A DNA stretch of 64,000 nt, taken from NCBI RefSeq assembly GCF_001039355.2, contig NW_019774659.1:9720-73719 (forward strand), written 5' to 3'. The notes under the pieces were generated by a model. That model searched no databases. It saw only the letters and a list, made by a program, of their open reading frames with translations, and was not told the DNA's origin. This DNA comes from Lingula anatina. Its lineage: Eukaryota > Brachiopoda > Lingulata > Lingulida > Lingulidae. Numbering within the stretch: the stretch's first letter is position 1; every line of letters starts with the position of its first letter. Positions 10,901 through 23,700 of this stretch are shown piece by piece. The translations under genes were made by a program, and so were the position numbers.

Positions 10901-13900
10901 TAAAGGTCACGTTAGAGGTCAAATATACCCCAAGGTCAATATTACCCCCTTCCTCAGGGTTGGCAGTAGTGTCATCCTGAAGAAATAAGTACATCAACGC
11001 TATACATTACTTTATCTCATACACTGTATAATCAATTCTGAGGGCATTCAATTTTGTGCTATATCATCTAGCTGCAAAGTTCAAAACACTAGACTCTGTT
11101 AGATATTCAATTATTGTTTAATAATAATATGATAATTATATGATAAATTTCCACTCATTTTTTTCACCTGACTAGCGTTCCTAAGGCAAACAGTTATCAA
11201 CATGGCTTTAAATGTAGTTTGTCTAGTAGATAAAGGATGTACAGAATTTGACAGAGCAGCATGGCCCAGTAGCAGCAGGATATGTTTCACGTAATATTCA
11301 TTTTACATTACTTTAAGTTATTGCGCTGCTATATTAAATTATACGCACCTGTTCTACGGGTTTTTGAAACACCTGCACGTGTCCGGAGACGCTGGTCAGT
11401 ATACCTCCACTAACACGCTGGACTTCATCAGTCTCGATGTCCACTTCGTCGGTGTCCAAGTCAGTATTATTGTCGACGTAGATGTCCTTGGAGGAAACGT
11501 GCTTCTTGACTTCTATTTCTCCAAACTGCAGCTCTGTTAAACTAAGGTCGAAGGATTGACATTAATTATGCAATGGTTACATTATGAATAGATAATGAAA
11601 TTGATGACATCAACAACACTGCACATTTAGTTTAAGTAAAAGAAAGAAAAAAATGAAAATATAATGATATAAAAAGACATAGTGGGATGACACATATCAT
11701 ATTATACATGTATGTTAAGTACAGATACAAACGATGAAAACCGCATGCCAAAAACAAATAAATATACAGATATACAGACTTGACATTTAATATGGAATAT
11801 TTCAGTTTCGAAAGTATGCCTAGGTAAAAATGCATTCTTTTTTTAAAAAAACTCCGATCTCATATAAAATATGTGAATGGAGAAGTGTGTAGTCAGGTGT
11901 ATCGCTTCCAATTAACTGAATACCAGGTTTGTTGCGCTGCTGCATTATGTAATATGCAGTGATTTAATTGGGTAGTGCTCCTTTGGGCAGGTCAAAGCTT
12001 GGCTTTGGCAAAGCATGGTTATGTCAAAAATTATCCATATGTCGGAAACTACTGCATAGAAGAATTTGAAATTTTGCATGCAAGTGGTCTGTTTTGCAGT
12101 ATGTAAAATTAGCTATGCAGTGCACTGCAAATTTGTCAATCTGTGGCAGAATGGCGCGAAAAAGTCAGAGATTGCCAGACAGATAATTGCGCCAAACGAA
12201 ACGGTCCGCACAGTTTTATAGAGTAATGACCAGACTGATGTACCTACACAGAGGCCACACCCAATGTATTGAAATCTTACCACCAGGGTACAGGACTTAC
12301 TGTCTGTCGGGATATGCTGTTGCAACTAAACAAAAACTACCCAGTCCGTTCAGAATGAGGGCTAAATTGCCACCAAAACGCATTTTTCAAGGCCCTTAGC
12401 GAACACCAAACTGGTTTTAGCTGGTTAGAATACCAGACGACCTCAGGGGAACCCACTGTAAACAGCAAAACATCGTTGTATGTTTCTCTAATGAATTGGG
12501 GACCTTGACCGTTTCTGAGTTGAACACTGAAACCTCGTGGCTTTCTTAATTGAGGTCAGATTTCACCTGTACCGCTCAACTAGTCAAAACAGAGTTTACA
12601 GACATACAGAAGAGACCAACGACTAAGCGTGTGCCGCGTCTAAAGTGACTAAGGTCATTAACAGCGTCAGCAATTGGAGTGGATACCACATTGGTCATCC
12701 ACTGATGGTCATCCACGAAAACCTGAACCAGATCAAATAAAGGAATAATCTGGGAACCACTTGACTATCATTTGATAGGGGGCACCTTAGGAACAATTTT
12801 AGGTTGCACGGTGAAATAGCCAGTACACACAGAGCACTTTTAATAGCAGATTACTTACAGAACCAAAGGAATGAGCAGCTATCTTGGTAATCAAAATCGC
12901 CATATTTGAACCACATAGACAATATGTGGGTAGGCCATTACTCGCCGAATCAATGGCCTACATGTTCTACAAGAAAACTGGACCAAATTGGACAGATTTT
13001 GACTGATGCCTGGAATGTTATTCCAGATTGAACCCTAAAAACCTAACCCAAGGAATGCCGTGCCACTTGAGAGCGCTGGTAGCAGACAGAAGAGGTCAAG
13101 CGTAACAACGACCGTTACTGTGACTAGACACTGACATTGGGGGTTCTTTGTGAGGCGTGTAACTCTTTTACAGAAAATAATTTGGAAAATATGGCGATCC
13201 AACATATCTCTTTTAATTACTGTCATATGACATAGAATAGGCAATTTGTTTTTGTTTGCTTCTTTGGCGAATCCCATTAATGAACTGATGTCACTATGAC
13301 ATCAAAGAGATAATTAAAAGTTGTTTAAACACGATTTTAATCCTTATTTTCATTTATCAGTCAGCAAAATAGGAAAAAACTGATGAAAAATGATTGGGAA
13401 AAAAATATTCCATATTAAATGTCAAGTCTGTATAAATAGAGAAGAACAAATAATTTTCAAAAATGTTGAGACGGATCATGCGTTCCGCTTTTTTTCTTGG
13501 GTAATTTTTTCAGCTCTCTGCTTCCTCGCTTTATTTTTTCATTTCCATTTCTATTTTTTGCCTGCATCATGCAATTTGCACATAAATGGCACATAAAACC
13601 AGTTAACTTACCTATAACGTGAATTGTGTGTCCCCATGACGTCTGTCTCTATGACATTTTCTTTGTCACGAACCAAATTTGTTTGAAGTGCTGATAAAAT
13701 GGAGCGCTTGAAATTCATGACATCTGTATTTCCTAAAATAAATGTGACAAGCAAAGTATAAGTAACAATTGAAAAAAAGCTGCACATATGGAATAGATAC
13801 CTACATCGTTTGCTTCAAATAATCTTACATCCTCTTCTTACTTCTGTCAGGTTTAGGATTTTTAAGGGCTGGAGAGGCATCCAAATCACCCAAGGCATGC

Positions 13901-16186
13901 TGTATATTTAACTAAGAGTGGTTTTATCCATGTTGAAATACTTGGCGCATGGAAAGTTCTTAACCCAACCACACCTTACCTAAATCTTTCTTGGTAAACC
14001 TAGCCTCGGCAATAGTTCCGTTCCCTAGTTGAACAAACCAGGTAGGCTGGTCATACAGGTCGTCAGCAGACAGGGGAGCCTCGGACTCGGAGGTCGTGCT
14101 ATTGGGATGGACACGAAAAGAAATAAAATGATGTGAGGACCAAAAATGATAAAAAACATCTATACCGACGAAATAAATGAAGTTCTCCTTCATCAATATG
14201 TAGCTATTTCACCATTCTATTATGCTATTGATATCAAGATTTGTCCAGACTTAAAATGGTTAAGAAAAAACATTTTTGAGAGTATGTATTCAAAAAAAAA
14301 AAAATTCGTTCTGTAGATAAGTTTATTCATGTTCGTAGGTACTTTTTGCAAAAGTGCTTAGAATATTTAGCAATATTAAGTAAGTTTTAAGTTAGGTAAC
14401 AGGGCCTCACCCATTTCCCTTAATCACTTGCACAAACACATTGCGCATAAACATGAGGAAGGACGATGCGTTGTTATCAAGGTAGTTTACAAAGCCATCT
14501 GGAAAACAAGCAGTGCATCAACATTACGTACGTGCCTAAAACATTGCACAATACTTTTCTTGAGTAATTGTATTTAAATATCTTGCACGTAAATGGATAA
14601 ATTAATTTTAACGTATAACTGTAGTCCTTCATACAATTAAATCTATAAGCAGATTTCCAAAAAAGAACATTTAAAAGGAAACATATATTAAATAATACAG
14701 AATATTTTTAAACAATTACATTCTGAAAAGTGTCAGCGTTAGTATTCGTATTTTTATCAAATAATGTAACAATGCCCGGAGGAGTAGAGAAACAACTAAA
14801 TAGCCCATGTTACGACACGTACATATATTGATTATAAGTACATGTGCATAATAAAAAAAATATATAATCTTATTATAAATGGTACTAAATACCTCCAATA
14901 TACTCCACATCTACATCAGCTGAGATGTGAAATGTTTCCTCTGCCGGACCAAACAGCTTGGCCTCGCTTTCATAGTGGTAATGGAGAGTTGTTCCCTGAA
15001 ACCGCATCGAAACGAAATTATAAACTTCTCATCATTTCCTCTCTCTCTCTCCCTCTCTTTCTCTCTCTCTCTCTTTTCAACAGCGATCAGTATTTGAAGA
15101 CGATACATGTAGTTGAAACCAATGATGATGGGATGTGGGGGGAGAGGCATGAAAAAAATATATTTGCTTTACTTTCATACCATCCCAGAGGCATTACAAA
15201 TCCATTGTCGGCAGGGGCAGCGTGATTGTAAATTGTTTGCCCAGATTCGGCCCAGGTATTGGTAGAAAAACAAACACGATTTTACGGATAATATTACATA
15301 TAATCAAAACAGGTATGACTGAAAAAAATCCAGTATATACTTTCGATGAAGAACATTTACACAATGACGGAAATGCACCAGGGAAACGTACACGTAAGGT
15401 AGCCTGTGCAATAGCGACATCGAAGCAAAAAAGGAACATATAACCGCATCTCCTTCATAAAAACGCTTCTTGGGAAGATAACAATATCATTGAGATAACT
15501 GCGTTGAAGACAGCAGGCGCAAAGTTACTGCATAGTAGTGAAGACGGGCTGTACCCTAGGAACGCATCGTGGATTTTAATCAGTGGGTTTTCTTATTATT
15601 TTTCATTGTTTTAACTAAGATTTAAACGACGATTGAGGTGTGGGGATGTGGGTAGCTTGAATAGGAAAAATACATTATTCGCTTCACTGGGGTACACCAC
15701 ATCCCAGGATGGCTGGGGATTTGAATAGAGGACATCAGCTGCGTTAGAAATATGTCCCCGGAATGGAATAAAGAGAATAAACTATCATACTCCCTGATAC
15801 CATTGTTAATATTGAAAAATGAATATATATATAGATATGATACATATAGATATGGGAGTATAATTTCGAGGAATATCTACATATGTATCATACAATGTAC
15901 ATTGCGTGTTATCAAAAAGTTTACAAGCTACGTTCAAAACCTAAAATTGTGTTGGCCAAGCTCGCTCAAAAGTGACAAATACATTTAATTGTTTTAATGT
16001 AAAATGAAATGAAAAAAAGATTAGTTCACGGGATAAAGTGTAATTCATTAAATTAAGTGCTCTTACATGTAAATCAGCCTTAGGCAGTGCGGACGAATCT
16101 TTCGACACGTAGTCCTTCTCGTCCTTGCATAAGGTAGGCCGCACCAAAGCAACCACGAGGCACAGGTAAATAACATAAAACTTCAT
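7134..16186 (-). CDS. Large lipid transfer protein B (vitellogenin-N family), complete
   Basis: Thirteen coding exons: 16067-16186, 14893-14995, 14411-14498, 13980-14098, 13612-13732, 11349-11541, 10790-10976, 10359-10469, 9963-10084, 9501-9587, 7966-9294, 7417-7596, 7134-7241. They total 2868 nt (955 aa), all phases match and introns are GT-AG. Residues 1-20 are a signal peptide (MKFYVIYLCLVVALVRPTLC). About 25-300 form the vitellogenin-N barrel, with NFKRSILSAL and an ETDVMG motif. About 300-620 look like the alpha-helical repeat region (EAIGNF, IHALRRNFH). RTKRR at 659-663 resembles a furin site. Residues 664-955 are beta-rich with paired cysteines and end in a Trp/Arg-rich tail (FWKWRWTWGNRKTW). 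There is no von Willebrand D domain. The length matches MTP more than yolk vitellogenin, but the C-terminal third matches neither as I know them. An extracellular lipid carrier or an ER transfer protein are both possible. Confidence 0.9.
7887..7952. repeat. (TA)n plus (GA)n microsatellite
   Basis: In intron 11 of lipid transfer gene B, starting about 13 bases past the GTAAGT donor that follows 7966. Long open frames crossing it on both strands are artefacts of translating the dinucleotides. Confidence 0.95.
11771..13434 (+). mobile_element. Degenerate Tc1/mariner element, full length, in intron 5 of gene B
   Basis: Exact inverted ends of 30 bases: tatacagacttgacattt... at 11771-11800 and its reverse complement at 13405-13434. 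The interior encodes a decayed transposase on the plus strand: an N-terminal piece around 12187 that includes APNETVRT, and a C-terminal piece near 12900 (SPYLNHIDNMW, corresponding to the family SPDLNPIENLW, with the catalytic Glu replaced). Several stops and frameshifts mean it cannot be active. A near-identical copy lies at about 62013-63677 and a truncated copy at 59858-59996. It explains most of the 2.07-kb length of intron 5. Confidence 0.88.
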
Positions 16187-16845
16187 TTCTTGACACACGA
16201 ATCTTGCTAAGTTGGCGAGGTGGTAGAAATAACTGCAATAAAATATTAGTTACATCAGGCTACATTTCTCTACTTCTATGATTGTATGGGATAAATTTGA
16301 AGACAACATAAGACACAAACATTGATATTTTGCACGTTTACCTTAAAATGTTGTGAAACGTGTTTTATAACTTTCGTTTAATTATACATTAAAGACATTA
16401 GAGAGTACAGGCTAACACGAAAATATACTTTAACTTGACGTTTGAAGTAGTTTAAAGAACATTAATTTATCTTTCTCGAATATAGCACCAATGCGAGTAG
16501 TGAAACGGCTTTTTTTTATTTCGTTATATATCATGTTTGACAGGAAAAAATAAACTGCAGAAAATGTGAAATGCCGAACTTAAAACCAAATATTTTGTTT
16601 TCAAATAACTGGAACTTAGGCTATTTTGGTGCCAAAATTCGACATTTCTTTTTTAAAAAATATAACAAAAAAAAACTCGGTTTAAATTACGTCTCCTATT
16701 ATACGATGTCGTGAAATGTATTTATAAAAGACATTTAAAAATCCAGAATGGCGTCCAACAACTGCAACAACAAGAACAATAATAATAATAATAATAATCA
16801 TAATCATAATAAATGTAAGGCATCAGTATGGCGTAATCCACTTAC

Positions 16846-16920
16846 CAACTCCAGACTTTGTTTTCCTTTTTCCAGGGCGTCAGTAATTACTGCTCCTCTG
16901 CTACATCCACTCTTTTTATA
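16846..16920 (-). promoter_or_regulatory. TATA promoter and 5' untranslated exon of lipid transfer gene B
   Basis: TATAAAAAGAG on the minus strand (16920-16910), then a leader of about 40 bases ending at 16846 before donor GTAAGT. It splices to the acceptor at 16233-16234 (TTGCAG), 46 bases before ATG 16186. The arrangement is the same as at gene A. Confidence 0.65.
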
Positions 16921-16924
16921 CAGA

Positions 16925-19900
16925 TCACAAAGAAATGTTTTCACATTAGAAAACCAAATTTTATTTTAATTAGATAATGTATTTCCTCGTTTACCTTGTA
17001 GTGAAATTCATTGGAATTCGTGTCATTAATATCTCCTTTGAAAATGGTTTCCCTAGACAATTTAACCCGCAAAATATATTGACAACACTGCATGTGCGAA
17101 CGACATCACACTGCGAACCACGAATAAAATGCAGCCAGAATGTGGTGAAACGACAAAGACAGACAACCCAAACTTTACACTTGGTGATTAATGGTCTTGT
17201 TATACCTCACAATAAACTATTTCTTGATAAGCGTACAGGGAAGAAAATGACAGAGGTTCCTCATGTGTGGTCTAGCCACATCATCAATGTAGGTTTTATT
17301 CAATACGTACGAAACGGTTGAGTTGTTTGCGGACCCATCCCTGTTACTGAAGGCTTAGTTATTTAATAATATGAACAATGAAGGCTTAGTTATTTAATGA
17401 TACGAAAATACTTTTTCTTATATTCTTCTTCTGTTTTGTTTTTGCCTTCATATGTTACATTTTTTATTATGTATGTGTAATCGGTCCCATTTTTATGGTA
17501 CGCCGTTTATGTTCATTCAATTCATTTAAGTAAATGACTGTTATTCTTTGAAAATGTTTTCCTCGTATTAGCTATTCAGCATCTTCCTTCTTCCTCATTA
17601 AAAAATCAGAATAATGTATATATGTAAAGTAATGGGACCATTTAGTGGCACGATGGGTAATTAGCTAGGTTCTTGTCCAAATCCGATAGGTTGCTTCGTG
17701 ATCATAAACGCCATTATTTAAAAATTCAAACTGTTGAAGAGAGAAAGAAAGCGGGTGCGTGTTCTTTTAAGTTCAGTTATCTTCAAACTGTCATCTGTAA
17801 TTGAACTATCAACATTATAAAGACTGACGTCACATAACATTTCTGGGGCTTTGACGGAAGTCCACAAGTGTGTATGCAGCTTCTAATGATATTTTATTGC
17901 ATGAATTGAGGAATGAAATAAACCAAGCTACCCCGTTACGTGTACTCGATTGGTTAATTGCAGAATTATTGGCGCCAAAGTTCCTGAAATGTGCATAGAA
18001 GTTAATAAACCACACAAATGCACCTTAATTATGGGCACTCGTCATTTACACACTTTTGCACATATAATTTTATTATTTTCCCCAACCGGAAAGAAAAAAA
18101 ATGTTACGCGCTAACAGGTACAAATAAGATGTGCTCGGAGCTTACAACCGTAATTGTATTACTAATTTTAATTATTAAAATACATAATTGCATTGTATTG
18201 TACACATAAGGGAATTATGTTAAACAACCAATTTAGACAAAACCTACTGGCTTGAAACGTAGATGATCGAGGCATTGGGGTATATATATCCCGAGCAAGG
18301 CGTACCGTTACGCTTACAGATACAGTGATTAACATTGCTCAAGATTTAACAAAAGAAACTATGCTGGTGATGGAGAGGCTTTTCCAAACGACATCTAATT
18401 CAAATACAGGGAAAAGGTGAGTACGTCAGGCTGAGCAGTCAGTCTATGTCACTTCGTGGGATAAAAATAACAGATAATTTTCTTTTAATTCTTTTTTAGT
18501 GAAAAATAACGTTGTCACAATTTACCGTGACCAAATAAAGGGGGGGGGGTAAATTCCGTTGTCTCTTTACTCACGTTTTACATACTTTCAACTATTCCAG
18601 CTTGCACGGTTTTTTTTTTATCAGAACAATGTTTATGATTGTAAATGTAAGCAACGGGTGTTCAACGGGTGTTCTGAAGCATACGTCTGTTTCAAAAATG
18701 TGACTGTAGACATGTACAATCCCTCTTACTACCAAATTAACTTAAATCCGTTTGATATTTTCCCGGTAAAATCAAAGTTGTCACCGTCATTCGACGTTTT
18801 TCAACTTGCATGAGATGTAATTTCAATGAGGATTGACCCAATCATTCTTTCTCATGACTTGCATTTGCATATTTCCGTTATATTTGACTAGGTGATATGC
18901 TGTATATTCAAATAAGAGAAGTCGACCTTTAATTTTTGAGAAGCCAAATCAGTGAAACTGTGCCATTTATGCATAAATGACTAAATCGATTTTTATGCTT
19001 TATGTTGTAAAGTTTTATAATTCGAGGACGAATTCTTTTGAAGAAGGTGTGTATGTTGTAAAGCAGAAGATAGTTACAAAACAATCAAAACAGAATCAAA
19101 TGTGTAGGAAATTACTGAGTGCAAATTAAATTTCTTTAAGTGTCAACAAGTGTAGAGATTGTTCTCGAAGCAAGAAAGGATGGAACATTTCAAAGTCACA
19201 TATAGTTACCCTGAGTGTCAGAGCAACGTGAAAGTTAGTTTGTTTAATATTTAATATACCTTGGAGTCACTTTCACTAGCTCTGACGAACAGCGACAATC
19301 TGAGGCGTTCTTCTTCAAAATTTTGCCTGGGGCGCTTCCATATTTGGAACAGCTGTGTTCGCCTGGATCCATATTTGGAAGTCATAAGTCTCGTACGTCA
19401 CAGGTTTGGCCGCCTGGAGCTGCCTTTCCCGCCTTGCGCTGACATAATCTCGTGCAGACGAGACAAGAATCAAAGTGTCTGACGCGGATTTAGAAGTTTG
19501 AATTGAAAATATCTTGCAGTCGAAGGTCAGTGCCACAATATAAGCAACATTTTGTTTTAAAAATTGATTTTGGTGTAGCCGTTGCGCAGCCCTTATAATG
19601 GTATCGGGCATCCAGTGTAGCTGTCAAACTTGGCACAACACAGCAAGCACTTGTATTGTGTCTATTATCTTAGGACTAAATATTCTTTTATAAGCAAAAA
19701 TACAAAAACATTGGATATACCTTTTTTCTTTCAGAAACATTATTTATTTCTCACTTTACATATCTTAAATACAGCAAATAAAATTAAATAAAGCAGAATT
19801 AAATTTATTTTACGTTTCATTTTGTTCTGATGACATTCAACTGCAGATTCACTGAGGAGCAGTTCTACTTGATTGACGGAAGCCTAACATGGCCGCTGTG

Positions 19901-20779
19901 CACTAGAGCCTGGTATTGCGATATGGATTATATATGAAATCAAGATCGAGCTGGCAATACCGGAATCTAGAAGCTAGGGTACATATAGTTGGATTTGATT
20001 GATAATTTTTCAATAGATTTGCACATTTCTAACACGTGTAAAACTCATGCAAACTCGAGATGGACAAGGTCCAAACATGAGTAATTGGGAAAATATTTTA
20101 AATTAAAAACAAGTCTCTCTGAAATTACCTATTAAGGAAATATTGAATAGCGTTTTGTAACATGAGAATGGAAAATAGATTATAAAATACTGGTGATAAT
20201 GTGTGAAAAAGAGAGTCGGTGAATAAACGTTCGAAAGCTCCAGACTTGTGTCGTCATTCCTCACTATAACATTTATTTTACATGGCCAATTAAATTTAGG
20301 TTCCGACTACAGGTATAAGGCTCGTCTGAGTATCACATTGCAATTATACACATAGGATTGAGATGCCATAATTGCTGTTACATTGTTGACGTTATTAGTA
20401 AAATAAATTATGTGAAACACGATAGTCTAATTAAAACTCACGACATTTAGCAGTCTACCTCTTGAACAAAACACAAATGTGTTGTTTGATTCGTCCAGTA
20501 CTAAAATAATAAATGCATTTTTTTATTTGTCTGTGTATCAATTTCAGGGACCTTGACCTTGAGTTTTATGATGGCAAACTGGAATTTGTATAAATAACAC
20601 CTTCTCAATGGTGTATGTATGTGAAGCTACACATAAGGCTATTTGTCTATTTACAATAAAAAGAACCTTAAATTGCTATACACAATATCTACAAGCTTCG
20701 AAATTATATACATGTACATCTGGAAACCATCGCAACGCAAGCTGTTTTGATAAGATTACGCAGTGCCACTGTAGCAGTT
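16925..20779. other. Gene-poor region between lipid transfer gene B and the channel gene
   Basis: No confident gene. The first 0.9 kb is the duplicated upstream flank of gene B. A possible plus-strand first exon is listed separately (18281-18416). Around 19338-19378 there are two CCATATTTGG boxes. The short frames at 16748, 16977, 18559, 19261 and 20608 show no domain, and several begin without ATG. Confidence 0.55.
18281..18416 (+). other. Candidate TATA promoter plus first coding exon, orphan
   Basis: TATATATAT at 18281 is followed 80 bases later by ATG 18361 and an 18-codon frame (MLVMERLFQTTSNSNTGK + 2 nt) ending at a consensus donor AG|GTGAGT (18417). It would be transcribed divergently from lipid transfer gene B, with about 1.4 kb between promoters. 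I found no partner exon on the plus strand before 20.8 kb, so this may be chance. Confidence 0.2.
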
Positions 20780-23700
20780 TTAGAATATTTCATGCACTTG
20801 AACAAAATCTCCCTGCATGCCAATACGTCCTGTTTTGGAAGACTTTGGCACTTCGTCTCCCTTTCCATGAATCGCGTCGTGACCTTTGACCTTGTTCTGT
20901 GACCTTTTTGCAGCAGTCAAAGTCACAACGCTCATTATCGCGAATTCTATAAATTCAACAACAGTGAGCAAGCTGAACCCCATAAAGAGACCGAACTGCC
21001 CTCCGATATCACCTGGAATAGTAATATCCTATGAATTAATCTATATATAAATACACTTTTATGGAACATGAAGTTACCATATTTTAATATTAAAATGTGA
21101 CCTGCATGTACTCAGTACATGCCGGTGTATTGTGAATGGGAGTTTACCATGATAGAGAGTCCGCTTTCCATTCATTTGAACATGCAGACCTGGATTTTGA
21201 CCCACTTGGGTCAGGATAACCCTTAACCATCAAGGCCAGAAATGCGCAGCATTCACGCGATACGCGAGGGTGCTACAGTAGGGCTTCACGTGCCTCAACT
21301 AGTCAATCACAGCACAACAGTGGCATCGCACACAGACTCTGTGATAAGTGCTCAGCCCATTGTCAGGCCCGTAACCAGCAAATTCAAAAGGGGGGGGTTC
21401 TTTTTCTGAAAAAGTGGACCTTTTACAATGAAGCTCATGTGTACCTAGATAAAAATTTACCCAAAATGGACCTTTCCCAAACAAAAAGGGCGCATCTTTC
21501 GAACCCCCCGAACCCCCCCCCCCCCCCCCTCGGCTACGTATACGGGCCTTTCAAGTAGTGTTAGTTCATGGTACATGTAACAAGCGCCTGACATGTGCAG
21601 AGGAGTTTTTTGTAATATATATTGTTCTTATCGTTACATTATTAAACCTAACTCTGTATCCAAGTAGTAACTATACTGTACCAAGCCTGGCACTGATGAT
21701 GTGCAGAAGTCATATATACCAGAATAAACCGTTACCACTAATTGATAACTTTTATTTTTGTTTAATATGTTATTCATGAAAGAATTTGTTAAATCGTGAT
21801 CTTATTCTTTTTATATTCAAATAAATGAATAATTTGGGTAGAATTGGTCTTCCACTTCTTACTTGCATTTTTCCTTTACTACAAGTTTATTTTGGAACAG
21901 TTGGAGCATTAAAAATTTTAATAAATAGCAATCTGAAAGAAGAATTTTGCATTTTTACTAAATGTTGATAGGAATTTTTGATTAAGAGATTAGCTAAATA
22001 GTGATATTGTCAGTCAATTTATGTAGAATTTGATAATATGATTGAAAATACTGAATGAATTCTTGGCCTTGCACCGGGCAGTTTCACATTTGTCCCAAGT
22101 GCCTTTTTTGGACTCCATTGCACAGTGGTAAAAGTTCTTCAATTGTCATGAAAGTTTTTGATCAGACTCTGTATGGTGCTTCCATCTGCTGGTGCTATCG
22201 GCAACAAATTAGTTTGTCTTTGTTTCTGAGTGAATCTACCGTCTAAAATCACTATTTCTAAAAAGATTTGCTTTTTGCTGAGGCTAGGCTAGGCTAGGCA
22301 AGGCACGGCAAACTTCTTAGTACGTGTGTACAACAGAATTAAAAAAAAAAAACAACGATATTTGGTCAGGAGTTGCATGAAGCATAACACAGCGTTGCTG
22401 TCTATCGGCATCAGGCCGTTAGTTTGTCAATTATCACGAATTACCCACGAATCACGAACCCATTCATTTTCCTATGGCAATCTAGCAACTCATTAAAAAT
22501 GCACGCATGCGCAGTGGGCTAGGCGTGACGTCACGCAGTGCATTTCTGGGGATGATAAAATCAAATGGAGGGCGGTCTTCCTGTTACACGGACCCTCAAT
22601 TTTGGTACACTTGGATTTACACTTGAGAACTGTCTCCTGTCCACGAAAAAAAATACTTAACCTTATAAATAGCGTAAATTCTCTTTCATACGGTGTATTT
22701 GTTAAACACTTACTAATAAGTGCGGTCCACTCCACTGCTGGAAGTTGTTCGCTTTGTTGATAATTCAAACTTTGGAAATACACGTCTAAGATGATATAAT
22801 TCTTCCTGGAAAAAGAATAAAGTTCTTATAACCTCTATATAGCGTGTCAGTGTAAGTTGCCAATGGGAATATCAATTTGGTACTACCGGTAGCATTTGGT
22901 AATTTTGCAGATACACGCTACAGGTAACGGGTTTAAAATCTTATTACTGTATGAGTGACGTTACTAGGTGACGCCTAGGATGTATCACCATGCCACCATC
23001 TATCATTTGTATAATAAAGTAAATATTTTCAAATATTTTGGACATCAGCCTAAACTGAACATACCTTGCATCATCTACCGCCACCCCGAGCGTGTTTGAG
23101 GCCTCCACTTTTGTGCTCTCGCTGGGAACGAGGGAATACGAGAGCGCAGTCTGGTATACCACGCTGCTACACGGCACAGAGCAACTGCACATACCAGTGA
23201 AGTCTTGTGTCAGGTTGACTGGATAGTTTTAACAGAAAGTACAAATAAAGACACAGCATTAAATAGCGTTAGGCCTATAGGACAGAAGCACACATCATAA
23301 GACCTGTATATGGTTAACGTTTGATCCCCTGGAAATATCAAAACCAGTGTACATGGATATCACTTTCAAAAAATTCCCCAAAGTCGCGCTTATTAGATAA
23401 CGCATAAGAGTTTTAAGTTTCATAGATTTATTCTATACTGGTGTTTGCCTGTGATGAAGAGAAGTAAAAGTCTAAAACACAAAACAGGCTTGTAAATCTT
23501 TTTTTTTTTTCAGCAGTGTTAGTTAATTCATAGTGTGGTGATGATGGGAAATCGCTTAGATGGCTTGGATTACTATTAGGCTATGTATTAAGGTCTAACG
23601 CAACATTGCAAAGGCCTAGCTGTCATATATATCTCACAACTGTAGACTAAACATGTAAATGCAAAATTTGGTTGACAAACGATGTAAGGTTTGATGGCAC

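Noticed and set aside
19261-19611. Overlapping frames on both strands near the CArG boxes
   Set aside because: Neither shows a domain or splice signals; the region is better explained as a regulatory patch.
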